From Sinotaia quadrata (Eukaryota > Mollusca > Gastropoda > Architaenioglossa > Viviparidae): a stretch of DNA of 64,000 bases. Made by a program: the position numbers and the translations under genes. A model generated the notes under the pieces. The model was not told where the DNA came from. It searched no databases and worked only from the letters and a program-made list of their open reading frames with translations. The stretch is from positions 90,089,558-90,153,557 of the forward strand of contig CM054178.1 in assembly GCA_028829895.1 (NCBI GenBank), written 5' to 3'. Below are positions 37,747-51,000 of this stretch, piece after piece (position 1 is the stretch's first letter; each line of letters starts with the position of its first letter).

Positions 37747-39096
37747 CTACATAAGGTAACAAGCTTGTGACTTCTTGGTATTGGAATACATTGTAGTGTC
37801 TGACTGGGGTCGCAAGCCCACAAGAGGTTTGATCTTCTGAAGAATCATTTTGTCATTGGAGACGTCTACTAATGCAGATGGTGGCCGAGAGTAAGGTGGA
37901 CATGCTTCCTCCACCTTGTCCCATATCCTGGACCGCTGGACACTTAACTTTCTCAGTTCTCCAACCTGCCTGCTGTGCAAGGAATCAATGATCTTGGTTG
38001 GGTTCTGGTCCACTTTGGGGTCCACAATGACATAAGATACTAAGGTACCATCACTGCAGCCAATCAGAAGTGTGCGTTGGTTGTGACACAGCTTAATGTG
38101 ACAGATTGGTGCATGGACATTGCAGCTGGCAAGAAGAGTGCTATCTTGGACTCGAACAATAAAAATGTACATGCCACTGTAGTATACAGCCAATGTGCCA
38201 TTGAGTGCAAGAGTTTGGGGAGGAGTGCCTGGGTTTGCAATGTGCTTCAGATGGTCACTGCCATGCACTAAATCATAAATATATGAATTTTCATCAACAA
38301 AATATTGAAAATTGTAGGATAAAAAAAGTTGTGGAGGGAATGGCAAAATGTCTGGTGCATGCATGACTGGTACACACATGTTTGTGATGCAGCCTTGCTT
38401 CAAGTCCAAAATGAAAAACCCAAGCACATGGGTTGAAGAAGCATTGCTTTGAGGAGGTTTACATCGTCCTGTTTGGGGAGAATGAGGCAATAAAGTCTGT
38501 GTCTTCTGATGATAATCGTATGCACTGTGCTGTCCTTGTGCAATAGTGGTTTGAGGTGAACCACTTGCTTTTCGACATGATATTATCACAGCAACTGAGC
38601 TTTCCTGCTGTGGACAAGGTTGAACACTGAGAATGTCATCCATCTCATTCTCCAAGCCCACACTCTTTGAATCATAGCATGTGCGTTTCAGATTGGAAGA
38701 AACACCAAACACAACAACACATGGAGATGAAAAATGACAAGTCTTGTGATCGTAGTCCAGTGCAGAAGACACTACAATGAAGTGATCATCATAAGTAACA
38801 AATGGTTTTCCACGTATGTATTTGCAGGCTGCATGGCTGTTGTTTTCAGTGTAGGATTTACCAGTGAAATGGAAAATTTTAAGGGAATAAAGATCACCAA
38901 GGATAGCTTGGGGTTGGCTAAAAAATACAATGCAATCTATAGAATGGAAAGTCACACAATGGCCTGGGACATCACCAAACTCTTTCAAGACACGACGTTC
39001 TGTCAAATCCCATAGCTTGTTAGCTGCAGCATTAAGTCGAGAAAAGGTTGACACCAGTGCTATATTACCTCTTGGTGTGATAGCATAATCCACGAC
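37747..39096 (-). CDS. NWD-like gene exon 10, terminal: last WD40 blades and possible CaaX C terminus
   Basis: The acceptor is ttgtactcag; the exon runs 1350 nt in phase 0 to a TAG stop at 37747-37749, encoding residues 839-1287. Blade strands include N-K-L-W-D-L-T-E-R-R-V and L-L-I-G-C-S-D-G-T-L-V-S-Y-V-I-V-D-P, the latter typical of the last blade in NWD proteins. A Ser/Gln/His-rich loop of about 50 residues (exon residues 173-223) interrupts the propeller. The tail after the last blade is basic and Pro-containing and ends K-S-Q-A-C-Y-L-M, which fits a CaaX prenylation box (inference). The 3' UTR extends leftward; reverse-strand AATAAA candidates exist near 37591 and 37270. Confidence 0.95.
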   Translation of the reverse strand, partial: VVDYAITPRGNIALVSTFSRLNAAANKLWDLTERRVLKEFGDVPGHCVTFHSIDCIVFFSQPQAILGDLYSLKIFHFTGKSYTENNSHAACKYIRGKPFVTYDDHFIVVSSALDYDHKTCHFSSPCVVVFGVSSNLKRTCYDSKSVGLENEMDDILSVQPCPQQESSVAVIISCRKASGSPQTTIAQGQHSAYDYHQKTQTLLPHSPQTGRCKPPQSNASSTHVLGFFILDLKQGCITNMCVPVMHAPDILPFPPQLFLSYNFQYFVDENSYIYDLVHGSDHLKHIANPGTPPQTLALNGTLAVYYSGMYIFIVRVQDSTLLASCNVHAPICHIKLCHNQRTLLIGCSDGTLVSYVIVDPKVDQNPTKIIDSLHSRQVGELRKLSVQRSRIWDKVEEACPPYSRPPSALVDVSNDKMILQKIKPLVGLRPQSDTTMYSNTKKSQACYLM

Positions 39097-42000
39097 CTGA
39101 GTACAAAATAAATAAAAAGGAGAATGTACAGATTTTTAAAAGTTGTATTTCACATCATTATAAAGGGTGTTTTTAATTTAAAATTATGTGAATTTTCCTT
39201 AAAAATATGTGAATTTATTGATTACAACTAAATCATGATATCTTACAAGAACTAAACATGTATATAATAAATTGTCATTTGGACTCATTTGGACCCATAC
39301 CTCTTTATTTATCTTATTACCTGGGATTCATGAGTCAAGAGATCTAGCATTTTTCCACTGAGCATGTCAATAACCCCAATTTCATCACTGTTCCGGCACT
39401 TGACAAAAGCAATGGAATTATCTTTAGAGACCAGCACATCTTGCACTACATCAGTCATCTTGTCCAGAGTGTTAATTTTCTGCATTGCAAAATCCACATT
39501 CCAAACATGCACATATTTGGATTTTGCCAGGTTTGTAATGAGCTGGTTATGTGTGTGGGACACCAGTAAATATGTTATAATTCCTATTGGAGCCTGTAAC
39601 AGTCAAACAAAGAAATATTTTGTGTTATGTGTGAGACACCAATAAAAATGTTATATTTTCTATGTTAATAGTCAAACAAAGAAATATTTTGTGTTATGTG
39701 TGAGACACCAATAAAAATGTTCTATTTTCTATGTTAATAGTCAAAGAAAGAAATATTTTGTGTTATGAGTGAGACACCAATAAAAATGTTATATTTTCTA
39801 TGTTAATAGTCAAACAAAGCAATATTCTATGGATGAAATGATACAATTAAGTCATAAAAGATAATATATTGAAAAACTTAGCATTTTTAAAATGTCCCTA
39901 TATAAGATGTTATTTTATTTTAAATATTTTCAAAAGATAGCAACATCTGATTATATGACAGATTAAACCAACCACATTTGTGACTTTAGCATTTGTAAAA
40001 CTGATAAATTCATGACCCCTGGGCCTCACAGTGCTTGGTGGGCTTGCTGTCATGAGAGTATACTCGTGTCTTGAAAGAGTTTGCTGCCATCAGGGCAGTG
40101 TTTGGCAGGTTTGCTGTCATGAGGGTATACTTGGTGGGTTTGCTGCCATGAAGATATACTTGGGTTTGCTGCCATGAGGGTAGTGAGTGCATGGTGGGTT
40201 GACTGCCAAGAGGATTGTGCTTGGTGGGTTTGCTGTCACAAGGGTATACTTAGTGGGTTTGCTGTCATGAGGGTATACTTGGTGGGTTTGCTGTCATGAG
40301 GGTATACTTGGTGGGTTTGCTGTCATGAGGGTATACTTGGTGGGTTTGCTGTCATGAGGGTATACTAGGTGGGTTTGCTGTCATGAGGGTATACTTGGTG
40401 GGTTTGCTGTCATGAGGGTATACTTGGTGGGTTTACTGTCATGAGGGTATACTGGTGGGTTTGCTGTCATGAGGGTATACTAGGTGGGTTTGCTGCCATG
40501 AGGATAGTGCTTGGAAGGGTTGACTGTCATGAGGGTATACTAGATGGGTTTACTGTCATGAGGATATACTAGGTGGGTTTGCTGTCTTGAGGGAGTCACT
40601 AGGAGGGTTTGCTGTCATGAGGATAGTGCTTGGTAGGTTGGCTACCCTGAGAGTAGTGCTTGGTGAGTTTGCCACCAATGACAATAGTATATGGTCACTT
40701 AACACTTTATTCTTCCTATAACATTTGCAAGCTTCAGTGTTCAGATGACTCTCCTGGGGTAAAGACCTCTATCACATTTCTTTTCTGATAAAAATATATA
40801 TAATTAATGAACCAACAATGGAAAGACTGTATACCCAGTGGACAGAGTTGTTACTGCTTTTACAAATAAACTGTATCAAGATGATAAAGGTGTTAGTTAT
40901 GTAGAGTTATTTATAGTAGATTATACAGAATGATGGTTACACAAATAAATTATTTTATGTGTTGTATCCATTTTTTTTAAAGAGAAAAATGAATAAATTA
41001 TTTCTCAAGGTTTGCCTCTACTGGTTGCTGTTGTTGATTTTCAAGATGTATATTCTATTATATTAAATTATATAATGTTATATAATATTATATATTAAAT
41101 TATATAATGTTTGAAATTATATGAATGTTTATTGAAGGTATCACTTCTCCAACAACAGGGAGGGTGCAATCTATCTGATGAAATTGTCCTGTCAAAGAGA
41201 AAGATAAGGTCACATAGTGACACATCAATGGATGGGTTTTTCTAACAACGGGAGGGTGCAATCTATCTGATGAAATTGTCCTGTCAAAGAGAAAGATAAG
41301 GTCACATAGTGACAAATCAATGGATGGGTTTTTCTAACAACGGGAGGATGCAATTTATCTGAAGAAGGTTAATCAGGTTCTCTGATTAAAAATCAACCCA
41401 ACCATTCCCAGTTATAAACATGCATCTGTGCACCATAGGGATGGGAAGGAGAGAAGGCATAATTTTGTTTCCAACTAATAATTATCTGTCCAAACCAGGA
41501 GAAATTATCTGAGAAGAGGGTTCACTATCTCCAGAGGCATAATATATCTTTGTTTCCAATGTTGGGACATGAGAAGAACTGCATGTCAGAGGTGCATTCT
41601 GCCTAGAACTGTCACATCTAGGGCAGAACTTCAGATCTAAAATGGTGAGCATGTTTAATGCTATCACATCCATCACTGTCATCTTCTATAATAACCATCA
41701 CTCTCACTTGCCCATTTTTTTTTATCACATTCATCACTGTCACTTGTCCTCTTCTAGCACACCCAATCACTGTCACTTGTCCTCTTCTAGCACACCCAAT
41801 CACTGTCACTTGCCCTCTTCTAGCACACTCATCAATGTCAATTGACTTTTTCTATCACACCCATCACCGTTGCTATCCTCTTCTTATCATATCCTTACTG
41901 TCATTGTCCTCTTCTATCATATCCATCACTGTCATCTGAGATATTCTATTCCATCACTGTCATCTGTCCTCTTCTATCACATCAATCACTGTCACTTATT

Positions 42001-45000
42001 CTCTTTTAGCACACCCACAACTGTCACTGTCCTCTTCTATCACATCCATCACAACCACTTTTCTCTTTTATGATATCCATCATGGCTTCTACTATTCTCT
42101 GAGTGTGAATGTCTTTGACTGAAACTTTGTTTTCTGCTGTGTTGATTAGAATGCACAGCTGAACACTATCTTGGATGAAATAATATCTAAATTAATATCT
42201 GAATATTGAGATTTTAGAAATCTAAGTCTAAAGACAAAATGATGGTTACTGTGCTCTGCAGACCATCAAACTAGAGTTTTATAACATAGTCCATATTTAC
42301 TTTATAACATAGTCCATATTTACTTTATCACATCACATAGTCCATATTTACTTTATCACATAGTCCATATTTACTTTATCACATCACATAGTCCATATTT
42401 ACTTTATCACATCACATAGTCCATATTTACTTTATCACATCACATAGTCCATATTTACTTTATCACATAGTCCATATTTACTTTATAACATAGTCCATAT
42501 TTACTTTATCACATCACATAGTCCATATTTACTTTATAACATAGTCCATATTTACTTTATAACATAGTCCATATTTACTTTATAACATAGTCCATATTTA
42601 CTTTATAACATAGTCCATATTTACTTTATAACATAGTCCATATTTACTTTATAACATAGTCCATATTTACTTTATAACATAGTCCATATTTACTTTATAA
42701 CATAGCCCATATTTACTTTATAACATAGTCCATATTTACTTTATAACATAGTCCAAATTACAATTATAACATAGCCCATATTTACTTTATAACATAGTCC
42801 ATATTTACTTTATAACATAGTCCATATTTACTTTATAACATAGCCCATATTTACTTTATAACATAGTCCATATTTACTTTATAACATAGTCCATATTTAC
42901 TTTATAACATAGTCCATATTTACTTTATAACATAGCCCATATTTACTTTATAACATAGCCCATATTTACTTTATAACATAGCCCATATTTACTTTATCAC
43001 CAACTTGGTGTTTGCCACAATAATTTTCTTAGCTGTATAATGTGCCAGTCAGTTTAAGAGATCAATATGGCAATGATCTGAATATTGTCCCTAGTCAGGG
43101 CACTAAATTCACTCACCAAATGAAACATTGCTTGCATGGCCAGTTCAGCATATTATGCCATGCCTAATGTGTGGTCTGCAAGGGTTGCAGTGTTTGTTGC
43201 TGTATTTAGCTTTATAGCCTGTGCCATTTCAGGTAGACCAAGAAGGTTAGCCTCTTTATCTGTGAATCAAGGATCCATGTGGTAGAAGATTGACTTTAGT
43301 TGGAAATTTGGCTAATCTGTCCACAAGATCCATGTGGTAGAAGATTGACTTTAGTTGGAAATTTGGCTAATCTGTCTACAAGATGCATGTGAGGGGGTGA
43401 ATATAATGCAAGACTTTGTAAAGGAATCTGATGAAATAAAAGAATTCAACTTTTTATAACAGCGATAGCAGGGCTTTGATCACCATTCTACCAGTCTTTG
43501 TCATCATTAAAGACAGATGTATCTAGGGCAGTCAGTTTCCATTAGTACATTATAATATATTTCACATAATCTTTTCTCTCTGATAAATCATAAATTGGTC
43601 ATCTCATTACAAATCTTTCTCATCACAGTTTGCATCAGACCTGAACTAAAAAGAGAGCAGGTTAAAGGGTTGTTGACATTCAGTGTCTAGACTTCTGCAT
43701 CAAGGAACATGCATCCTGGGTGGATCAGAGATAGTACTGGGTTCACATCGGACCAAGACTAATAGGACAGCAGGTTAGAGGGTTGGTGGCATTAGGCGTC
43801 TAACCTGTGGTTAAGGGCCATGCACCCTGAGTGGACCAGTTATAACACAGCATTCTCAAAGGATGGTTAAGTACCTCATTTCCCCTCCTGCTTCAAGAAT
43901 TACTTAATGTATAGTCGGTCACTTTAAGAGGTGTCCCATTTTGGTAAAGTCTGTTCACCATAATTATTATAAATATTAGGAATAATAATTGTGTGGTATA
44001 TTGGATATTATATATTTTCCTTCACCAACCCAAAGATGCTGTATTTTAGTTAAGAAAAGGAGTGGTGTTCTAGGATGCTAAACTTGTAAACACAACAGAT
44101 GATTTCTGTGACTGCACTTATCTCTTTGGTAGACTCCTATGGATGTTTCTTCAGGAAAAAACTGAAGTATCTTATGTCTGTGTGCATCACTAGGCTGAAA
44201 TACAGCATCCATTTCCTTATGGTGCTTATTTCTTCTAGTCCCACTAAGTAACATCAGACCTAGAGGGTACTAGAATTGTTACATTGTTCACTCTTATTTG
44301 AAATTCACTTCAGTTTTTGAGAGTCTCCATGTATTACTCTTGACAACCACCAGCATAAAACCCAGTAGCATCAAGTGATTACCATTAAGTTATCAATCTA
44401 TTCAGCCATGGGAATAATGTTCTTTTATATCCCTTCATCAAGATTGTGTGAGGGGTGCAATAAGATCTCAAGGGTCTGGAGAATCATATGCTAGTGTTTA
44501 CATTTGAGACTTTCTCCTTCAACATAATGGTGGTCTTCTAAATGTCAGTCTCAACATCATGCTAAAAGTCTTCCTGCCTTGACCACTTCCCTAGGGATAG
44601 TAGGTGTGTTAGGTGCAAGTTTTACCCAACCATCATTCAATCAAAATTAACCAAAAATACAAGTTCTCCACCCTTGCAAACTGTAAATACTTTGCAAGTT
44701 GATAAGAATAAAAAAGTTCCATTATCAGACTGTGGCTATGACAAACACAACTGACCATGATGTTGAAACTCAGATGTCAGCTGACCATCACCACCACCAC
44801 TACCCAAAATTAAAATTATGAAATATGCCTTAAGTTCAGAGATAAGAAAAGAAAGGACAATAAGAATAGATAGAACAATACATCTTACCTTAAGTCACAC
44901 AATAAAAATAGGCAGAACAATACATCTTACCTTTAATCCAATTTAAAAATGAAAGGATGATGGGAATTAGACAACAATTCATCTTACCTTTTGTCCAAAA

Positions 45001-48000
45001 ATAAAGAGAAAGGATGGCAAGAACAGATAGAACAATGTGTCTTACCTAAAGTCCAAAAATAAAAAGATAGGACAACAGGAATAGAAAGTACAGTGCATTA
45101 TTACCTCGTCAAAAGATACAATAAAAGGATGGCAAGACGTGATAACAATGCAGTTAAGTCCAAAGATAACAAGAACATTGCATCTTAAGTCCAAAGACAA
45201 AATATAGGACAAAAGAAATATGCAGAACAGTCCTCAAGAAATAACTGTAGGAGAAGGCTGACACCTGAAGAAAAACTGAAAAGCAGATCTCTGGCTCGAT
45301 ATGATGTTCAATCATGTGAAACATTACTAAAATACAGGGGAAAAGGGGACTACACTCTGTCAGGTAGGTGTTTAAGATCTGTCTTCCCTGAGGAGATGGG
45401 CACTTGTTAGCAATTGCTGGCTTGCAATTCTGACTACAGTATCTGGTAGTTTGATGGAAAAAGAAATAATTATTTTAAAGTTACAGATCTGTTTAAGCAA
45501 ATATTATAATGGAGACAGACAGACAGACAGATTAGATAGACAAACAGATAGTCAGATAGATGTAATTAGCTGCATAAAGTTGTATAGAACAATGGATGCT
45601 AAATGACAAAGATATAATCTACTGAAAGTTAGATCTGTACTGTATCAAGAAGTTGTACATAACAATGAATACGTGCTACATAGATGAATTAGCTGAAAGC
45701 TATAGATCTGTGTAAAGAAATTGTACAGAACAACAGATACAAAGCTACAAAAGAAATAATTAGCTGAAGATACAGGATTTTATAAAGAAGATATAGAGAA
45801 CTATAAATACTGTACTTCAAAGGGATAAGTGGCTGAAAAGCACAAATCTGTGTGGAGAGGTTATAGAGAACAATGAATACTAAACTACAAAGGAACAAAG
45901 AGCTGAAAATTACAGACTGCATACAGACATTTTATAAGGAATAATAATCAATGAAAATAAACCTGCCTGAACTAGTGAAAATTATGTCTGTACAATTAAT
46001 AAATAAACATTATATATAAGACAAAAGTGAAAATGGTATATAAAGAAGTACTAAATTTGACAAAATTGACTATGAATGAAGAAGTAGCAATAACGAAATG
46101 AAAAAAACCTTGCACAAAATTTATATTCAATTAAAAAGCCTTGTCAGTAGTTTACGAAAAAGATACTGACTTGAAGTGTTGTAACCAGCTGGTTATTGGA
46201 GACTTTCCATATGTAGATGTTGCGGAAAATTGTCCCAACAACATGCAGGTTGTCTCGTGTAAATTCAGCATTGGTAAAAACCAGTTTATTATAATGACTT
46301 TTTGGCAATCGAAATTCTTTTGGTATCTGTTAAGGAAAAAATTTAATAAAAATAAATATTTAACACATTTGTTTCTCTAATTCTAAAGCTGATTTTATGT
46401 AATTTCTTCTTTAATTAATAATGAATATACATATATATTAATTCTTAAATATGTTTATTACAGATTTATTTCTGTCCTTATTCATCAATTCATTTGTTAT
46501 CTATTAAGTGAGCACCATTAACCATATAAAGTACACCTGCATCAACAGCCATATCATACCAATGTCTAATCTATTACACCAGCATCATCTACTCTGCCAT
46601 TTTAACAGTATAAATCTATAACTTCTGTAGAAAGTCTCATCTTCATAGGTAATTTTATCAGAGGCAGCTATGACAACAATTCAGTAATATTGAATTATTT
46701 ATTTCACATACACATAAATTAAGTCTCAAAACTACTATATTTCATCAGATATTTTATCTTCTACAATTTTTTTAAATCCCTTCAAATTACTGTTTCACAT
46801 TTTTAGATTTTACGATTTTTCATATTTAAGATTTTAAGAAATGCCAATAGTTTTAGGTTATTACATGTGGAGATGTCTTATTTTAGTTCAATTTGTGTAT
46901 GCCATAAAATAACATGAAACATCTTTATATTAGGCCACTTAGAATTACATATAAGCCAAGTTGGTTTTACAATAATAAAAAAGAGAAATCCCTTTCCCCT
47001 TGATTATCAGAAATCAGCTAAAGCATAAAAATTGCAGAGATTAAACGGCCATATCCTATTCCTATACTAAAGAGCTCTGAGCAAGATTAACTTTTGTCTG
47101 TGTATACCCTGCAATGCGACCAGATTCCCCTGGAATTAAATTACTATATTAAGCAGCTCTGAAAACTGTACCTATGTCTGAATATACTTTTTGACAATTG
47201 ATAACAACTCTGTCTGACAAACTTTGTTTAGTATCTAATTATACTTCTTGTTGACCTGCATCTACAGAACTTATAGCAAAAAATGCAAGTAAAGGAATCA
47301 GGTGTACCCTTAGTTACAGCATAGTAAATAAAAAGAAAAAATGTTCACTTGCTTCAGTAATAATGACAGTATAATGAAGTAAAAGAATTACTTTTTAGGT
47401 GAAGATTCACTCATATCCATAATAATTAAGGTATAATGTGGAATTGGAAAAATGTTTATTTTTAGTTACAACATTTTAAATAAAAAGTTCATCTCAAATT
47501 GACAAGCATCATTAAATATTATATATCCATAACATCTGCTTGTCAATATTATGTAAACAGTCAATCTCCTCTGCTTTTCAGACAAAAGCCTTGTATGTTC
47601 CTTGGGTCTAAAAAAATAATGTTTTATATATATATACTTTTAGTCTAGTTATTATAATTAACAGTATTATAGCTTGAAAAAATTATAATCCTTTTGGAAT
47701 TAGTTTGTCAAAGATTTTCTGGATTTAAAAAAATACTAATTAGTCTTTTCTTTTCTGTAATGATAATTTTATATTCAATTAAACTTAATTTATATTCTGA
47801 ACTTTTATAAATTCTGTATTTTAAAATTTGTATAAATTGTAAATGATAAAGAAATACGCATCATGAATTAAAAAAATATGTTAGTCCTTAAACATAAATC
47901 ATAATTTTACATTAGTTACAGTTCCAGCAATTAAATAAAACATTATTGTGACATCACGTTAGTTGGAAAATCTTTCATAAACAACAGTTCTAGCATGCAA

Positions 48001-51000
48001 AATTTTAATAATAAAACAATATAATGACATCATGGTAGTTTGATAACCACTCACTTCATCTGGCTTAGTAAAGTGTGCAACCACCTTTTCTTCATTTCGA
48101 GCATACACTAAAATGTTAAAGTTTGAACGTATCAGCACTAATTGATTATTATTTGAAATACGCAGATCCACAATCTTTTCTCCATTTAATTTTTGTTCCA
48201 AGTCTACTTTGTATATCATGTCCACTTTTCCATCATTCGTGTGCAGAACAAAGAGTTTCCCTTCTTTATTGTTGACCAAGAAGGCTCGTTGTCCATCTGT
48301 AGTATATGTGATGACTGTGGGCTTATAGTCCACGGGTAAGGTATTCAAGTGTTCCAAAGAGTGTAGGTCATAAGAGAGGATAAAATCACTGGAACTGCAG
48401 AAAACAAAGCGACCATCTGGAGTGATCTTACAAACAGAAGCTAGTCCATCCAGGTTGAAAATCTCCAATATTTTTCCTGTTGGTATCTATAACATAAGAA
48501 ATTTTATTTTTCATATAATATTACATGACATAATTTAGAAGAACAGACAATGAGAAATTTTTTTATGTTAAACTGATAAGGAACAATGAAAGCAGAAGCA
48601 GATTACAGACAGAAATCACAGGATTTTTCATCTGGTAATTTACCAAGCAATATCAAATGGTGCACAGGTACAAGAGAATGTATATTATTAGTAATTCATC
48701 CAGGAATTTACCCACCAGTAACAAAAAGGTGCATGGGTAAACTATTGACAGAATTGTCAAACAAAAGGGTCATGTGACCTATGTGCCTGTAGGAGCAGCA
48801 CAAGACACATACCAGGAAAGACATACACCATCCATGAATCATACAGCACTAAGGAGAAATTATATTTTTAGATTGGCTGGTCTGTGGGTAAACATATTGT
48901 TAATGACTACATAATAGTCTAATGGTGAGGCTAAACAAAAGAGTGCTACTCTAAATAATATTCTCATTTTACTGTGTTTACTTCCAATGGCAATTCTAAC
49001 TTATGTTGGTACAAAAATTGATATATAAGCCTGTGCTTCAAAGCTTTTCGTGATTACTTAAAAAATCAAATTTAAAATGAAAATAGTTGCTGAGAGTGCA
49101 AATGAACTAAATACAAAATGTAAAAATTTGCATTGAGACTGAGAGTGCCTTCACAGCCAGTCTTAAACTGACAACACTGTTGTCAACAATTGCAGGATTT
49201 AGATAAAATGTAGACAACACTGTGTCAATAAGTGCAGAATTTAGATAAAATGTAGACAACACTGTAGTCAACAATTGCAGGATTTAGATAAAATGTAGAC
49301 AACACTGTGTCAATAAGTGCAGAATTTAGATAAAATGTAGACATCACTGTGTCAATAAGTGCAGAATTTAGATAAAATGTAGACAACACTGTTGTCAACA
49401 ATTGCAGGATTTAGATAAAATTGAGACAACACTGTAGACAATGAGTTTCAATTCAGACATTGTGAGCTGCATTCTCTGCACAAGCCCAATTTATTCTTGT
49501 AAACATCCTGTTACAGAGTATACGTAAATCCAATACCATCACATCCTTTCTTGCAATTGTGGTGTTTTTTTATATACAAACTTTACAATAATTTCAAACT
49601 AAAATTGCTAAATAACAACAATAACACAAATTAAAAAATTGAATAGCGTAAAACAAAACCATGTTTGGCTTTCTAAGTTTGCATTGTTTTTTCTATACCT
49701 ATCTTCACTTTCCAAAGTCTCTTCATTGCATTTCCACTTTACACTGTCTTTCAATTTCTCAGTCTTTGAAACTCACTTGACAATAAACAAAGAGTATAAC
49801 ATAGATTCATTTACATATTGCTTATTAACATAACAACTACACATTATCCGTATGAGCGTCAACAATCTCCACTGAATACCCACTACTGTGTGAAGGTACT
49901 TTTATTAATTCTTCCCATAATAATAAAACATTACTATTAGTACATTTATTACTTCTTCCCATAATAATAAAACATTACTACTAGTACTTTGATATTTGTG
50001 AATAAACACCTTGCAGTCACTTTTAAAAAAAATCTGAACAGTTTTCCATTATCTATTCTGATTATGTAAGATCTAACATCGATTTGGTCTTCCACTGTGG
50101 CTCTTATCCACTTGTTTGATGTTGGTGCTTTGAATCTTATTGTCTGTCCCGAACTCAGAGTGTTAACTCTACTGTTCCTCTTTGTAATAGGTTTGTTGAG
50201 CATGCTTCCTGCTGATTAGTTTCTCTTTAATCTCAGTGCATATATGCACTCTTAGCAAAGTCTATGCTGATGGCAATAATGTTCTGGTTCTTTGCCTGAA
50301 TAACACATGAAACAGTGAGTTTTCATCTTTTCGGAAGGAACATTTCTAAGCTGAAGTAATGCTAAATATGTATCTGAATTCTCTTCTTCAGCACACTTCA
50401 TCATCATGTTTATTATTGTCTTTACAGAATTTTCTACCATTCCATTTGACTGTGGATAACATGGCCAGCTCATAATGTGTTCAGAGCCACAATTTTCTGA
50501 AAGTCTTTGGAACTCTTTTCCACTAAATAGCGGATTATTATCAGATACCACTCTTTCTGGTACACCATGATGTGCAAAATCTTGTAAATCACCTCTTCAA
50601 CTGTTTTGTCTTTGAGCCGTCAACTTAAAAAAATCTGAATAGTAGTCAACAACTACATAGTTCATTTCCTTTGCAATCCATAAGGTCAACAGCTATGTGC
50701 TGCCATAATCTGGAATAGGATGATTTATACATGGTTCTTTTGTTCGACATTTCTGGTATGACAAACATGGCTCACATCTTTCAAGGGTGCTTTTCTAGTT
50801 CTTTCGCTAACCCTAGTCAGTAAATTGTCTCTCTTGCCCTTCTAAGGACCCTTGCAAGCTTGTGTGGCTCTTATGAAGCAGTTCAATTATTCTCCCTCTC
50901 AAACCTTTTGGAACAACAATTCTTTTTCCTTTGAAGACTAATCCATTCTGTATGGATAGCTCTTCTCTAAACGGAAAATATAACTGCAAACTGTCTGCGA

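Larger units (their letters stand above)
39594..46170 (-). other. Intron 8-9 of the NWD-like gene, packed with minisatellites
   Basis: 6.6 kb carrying nine distinct tandem arrays with units of 23, 29, ~37, ~55, ~60, ~65, 68, 92 and ~115 bp, together about half of the intron. No transposon or exon was seen between them. Confidence 0.85.

Noticed and set aside
38734..39015. Plus-strand open frame opposite the terminal NWD-like exon
   Set aside because: Antisense shadow of a strongly supported coding exon.
39600..43000. CRISPR-like appearance of regularly spaced direct repeats
   Set aside because: The units are contiguous tandem repeats without unique spacers, in a eukaryotic intron.
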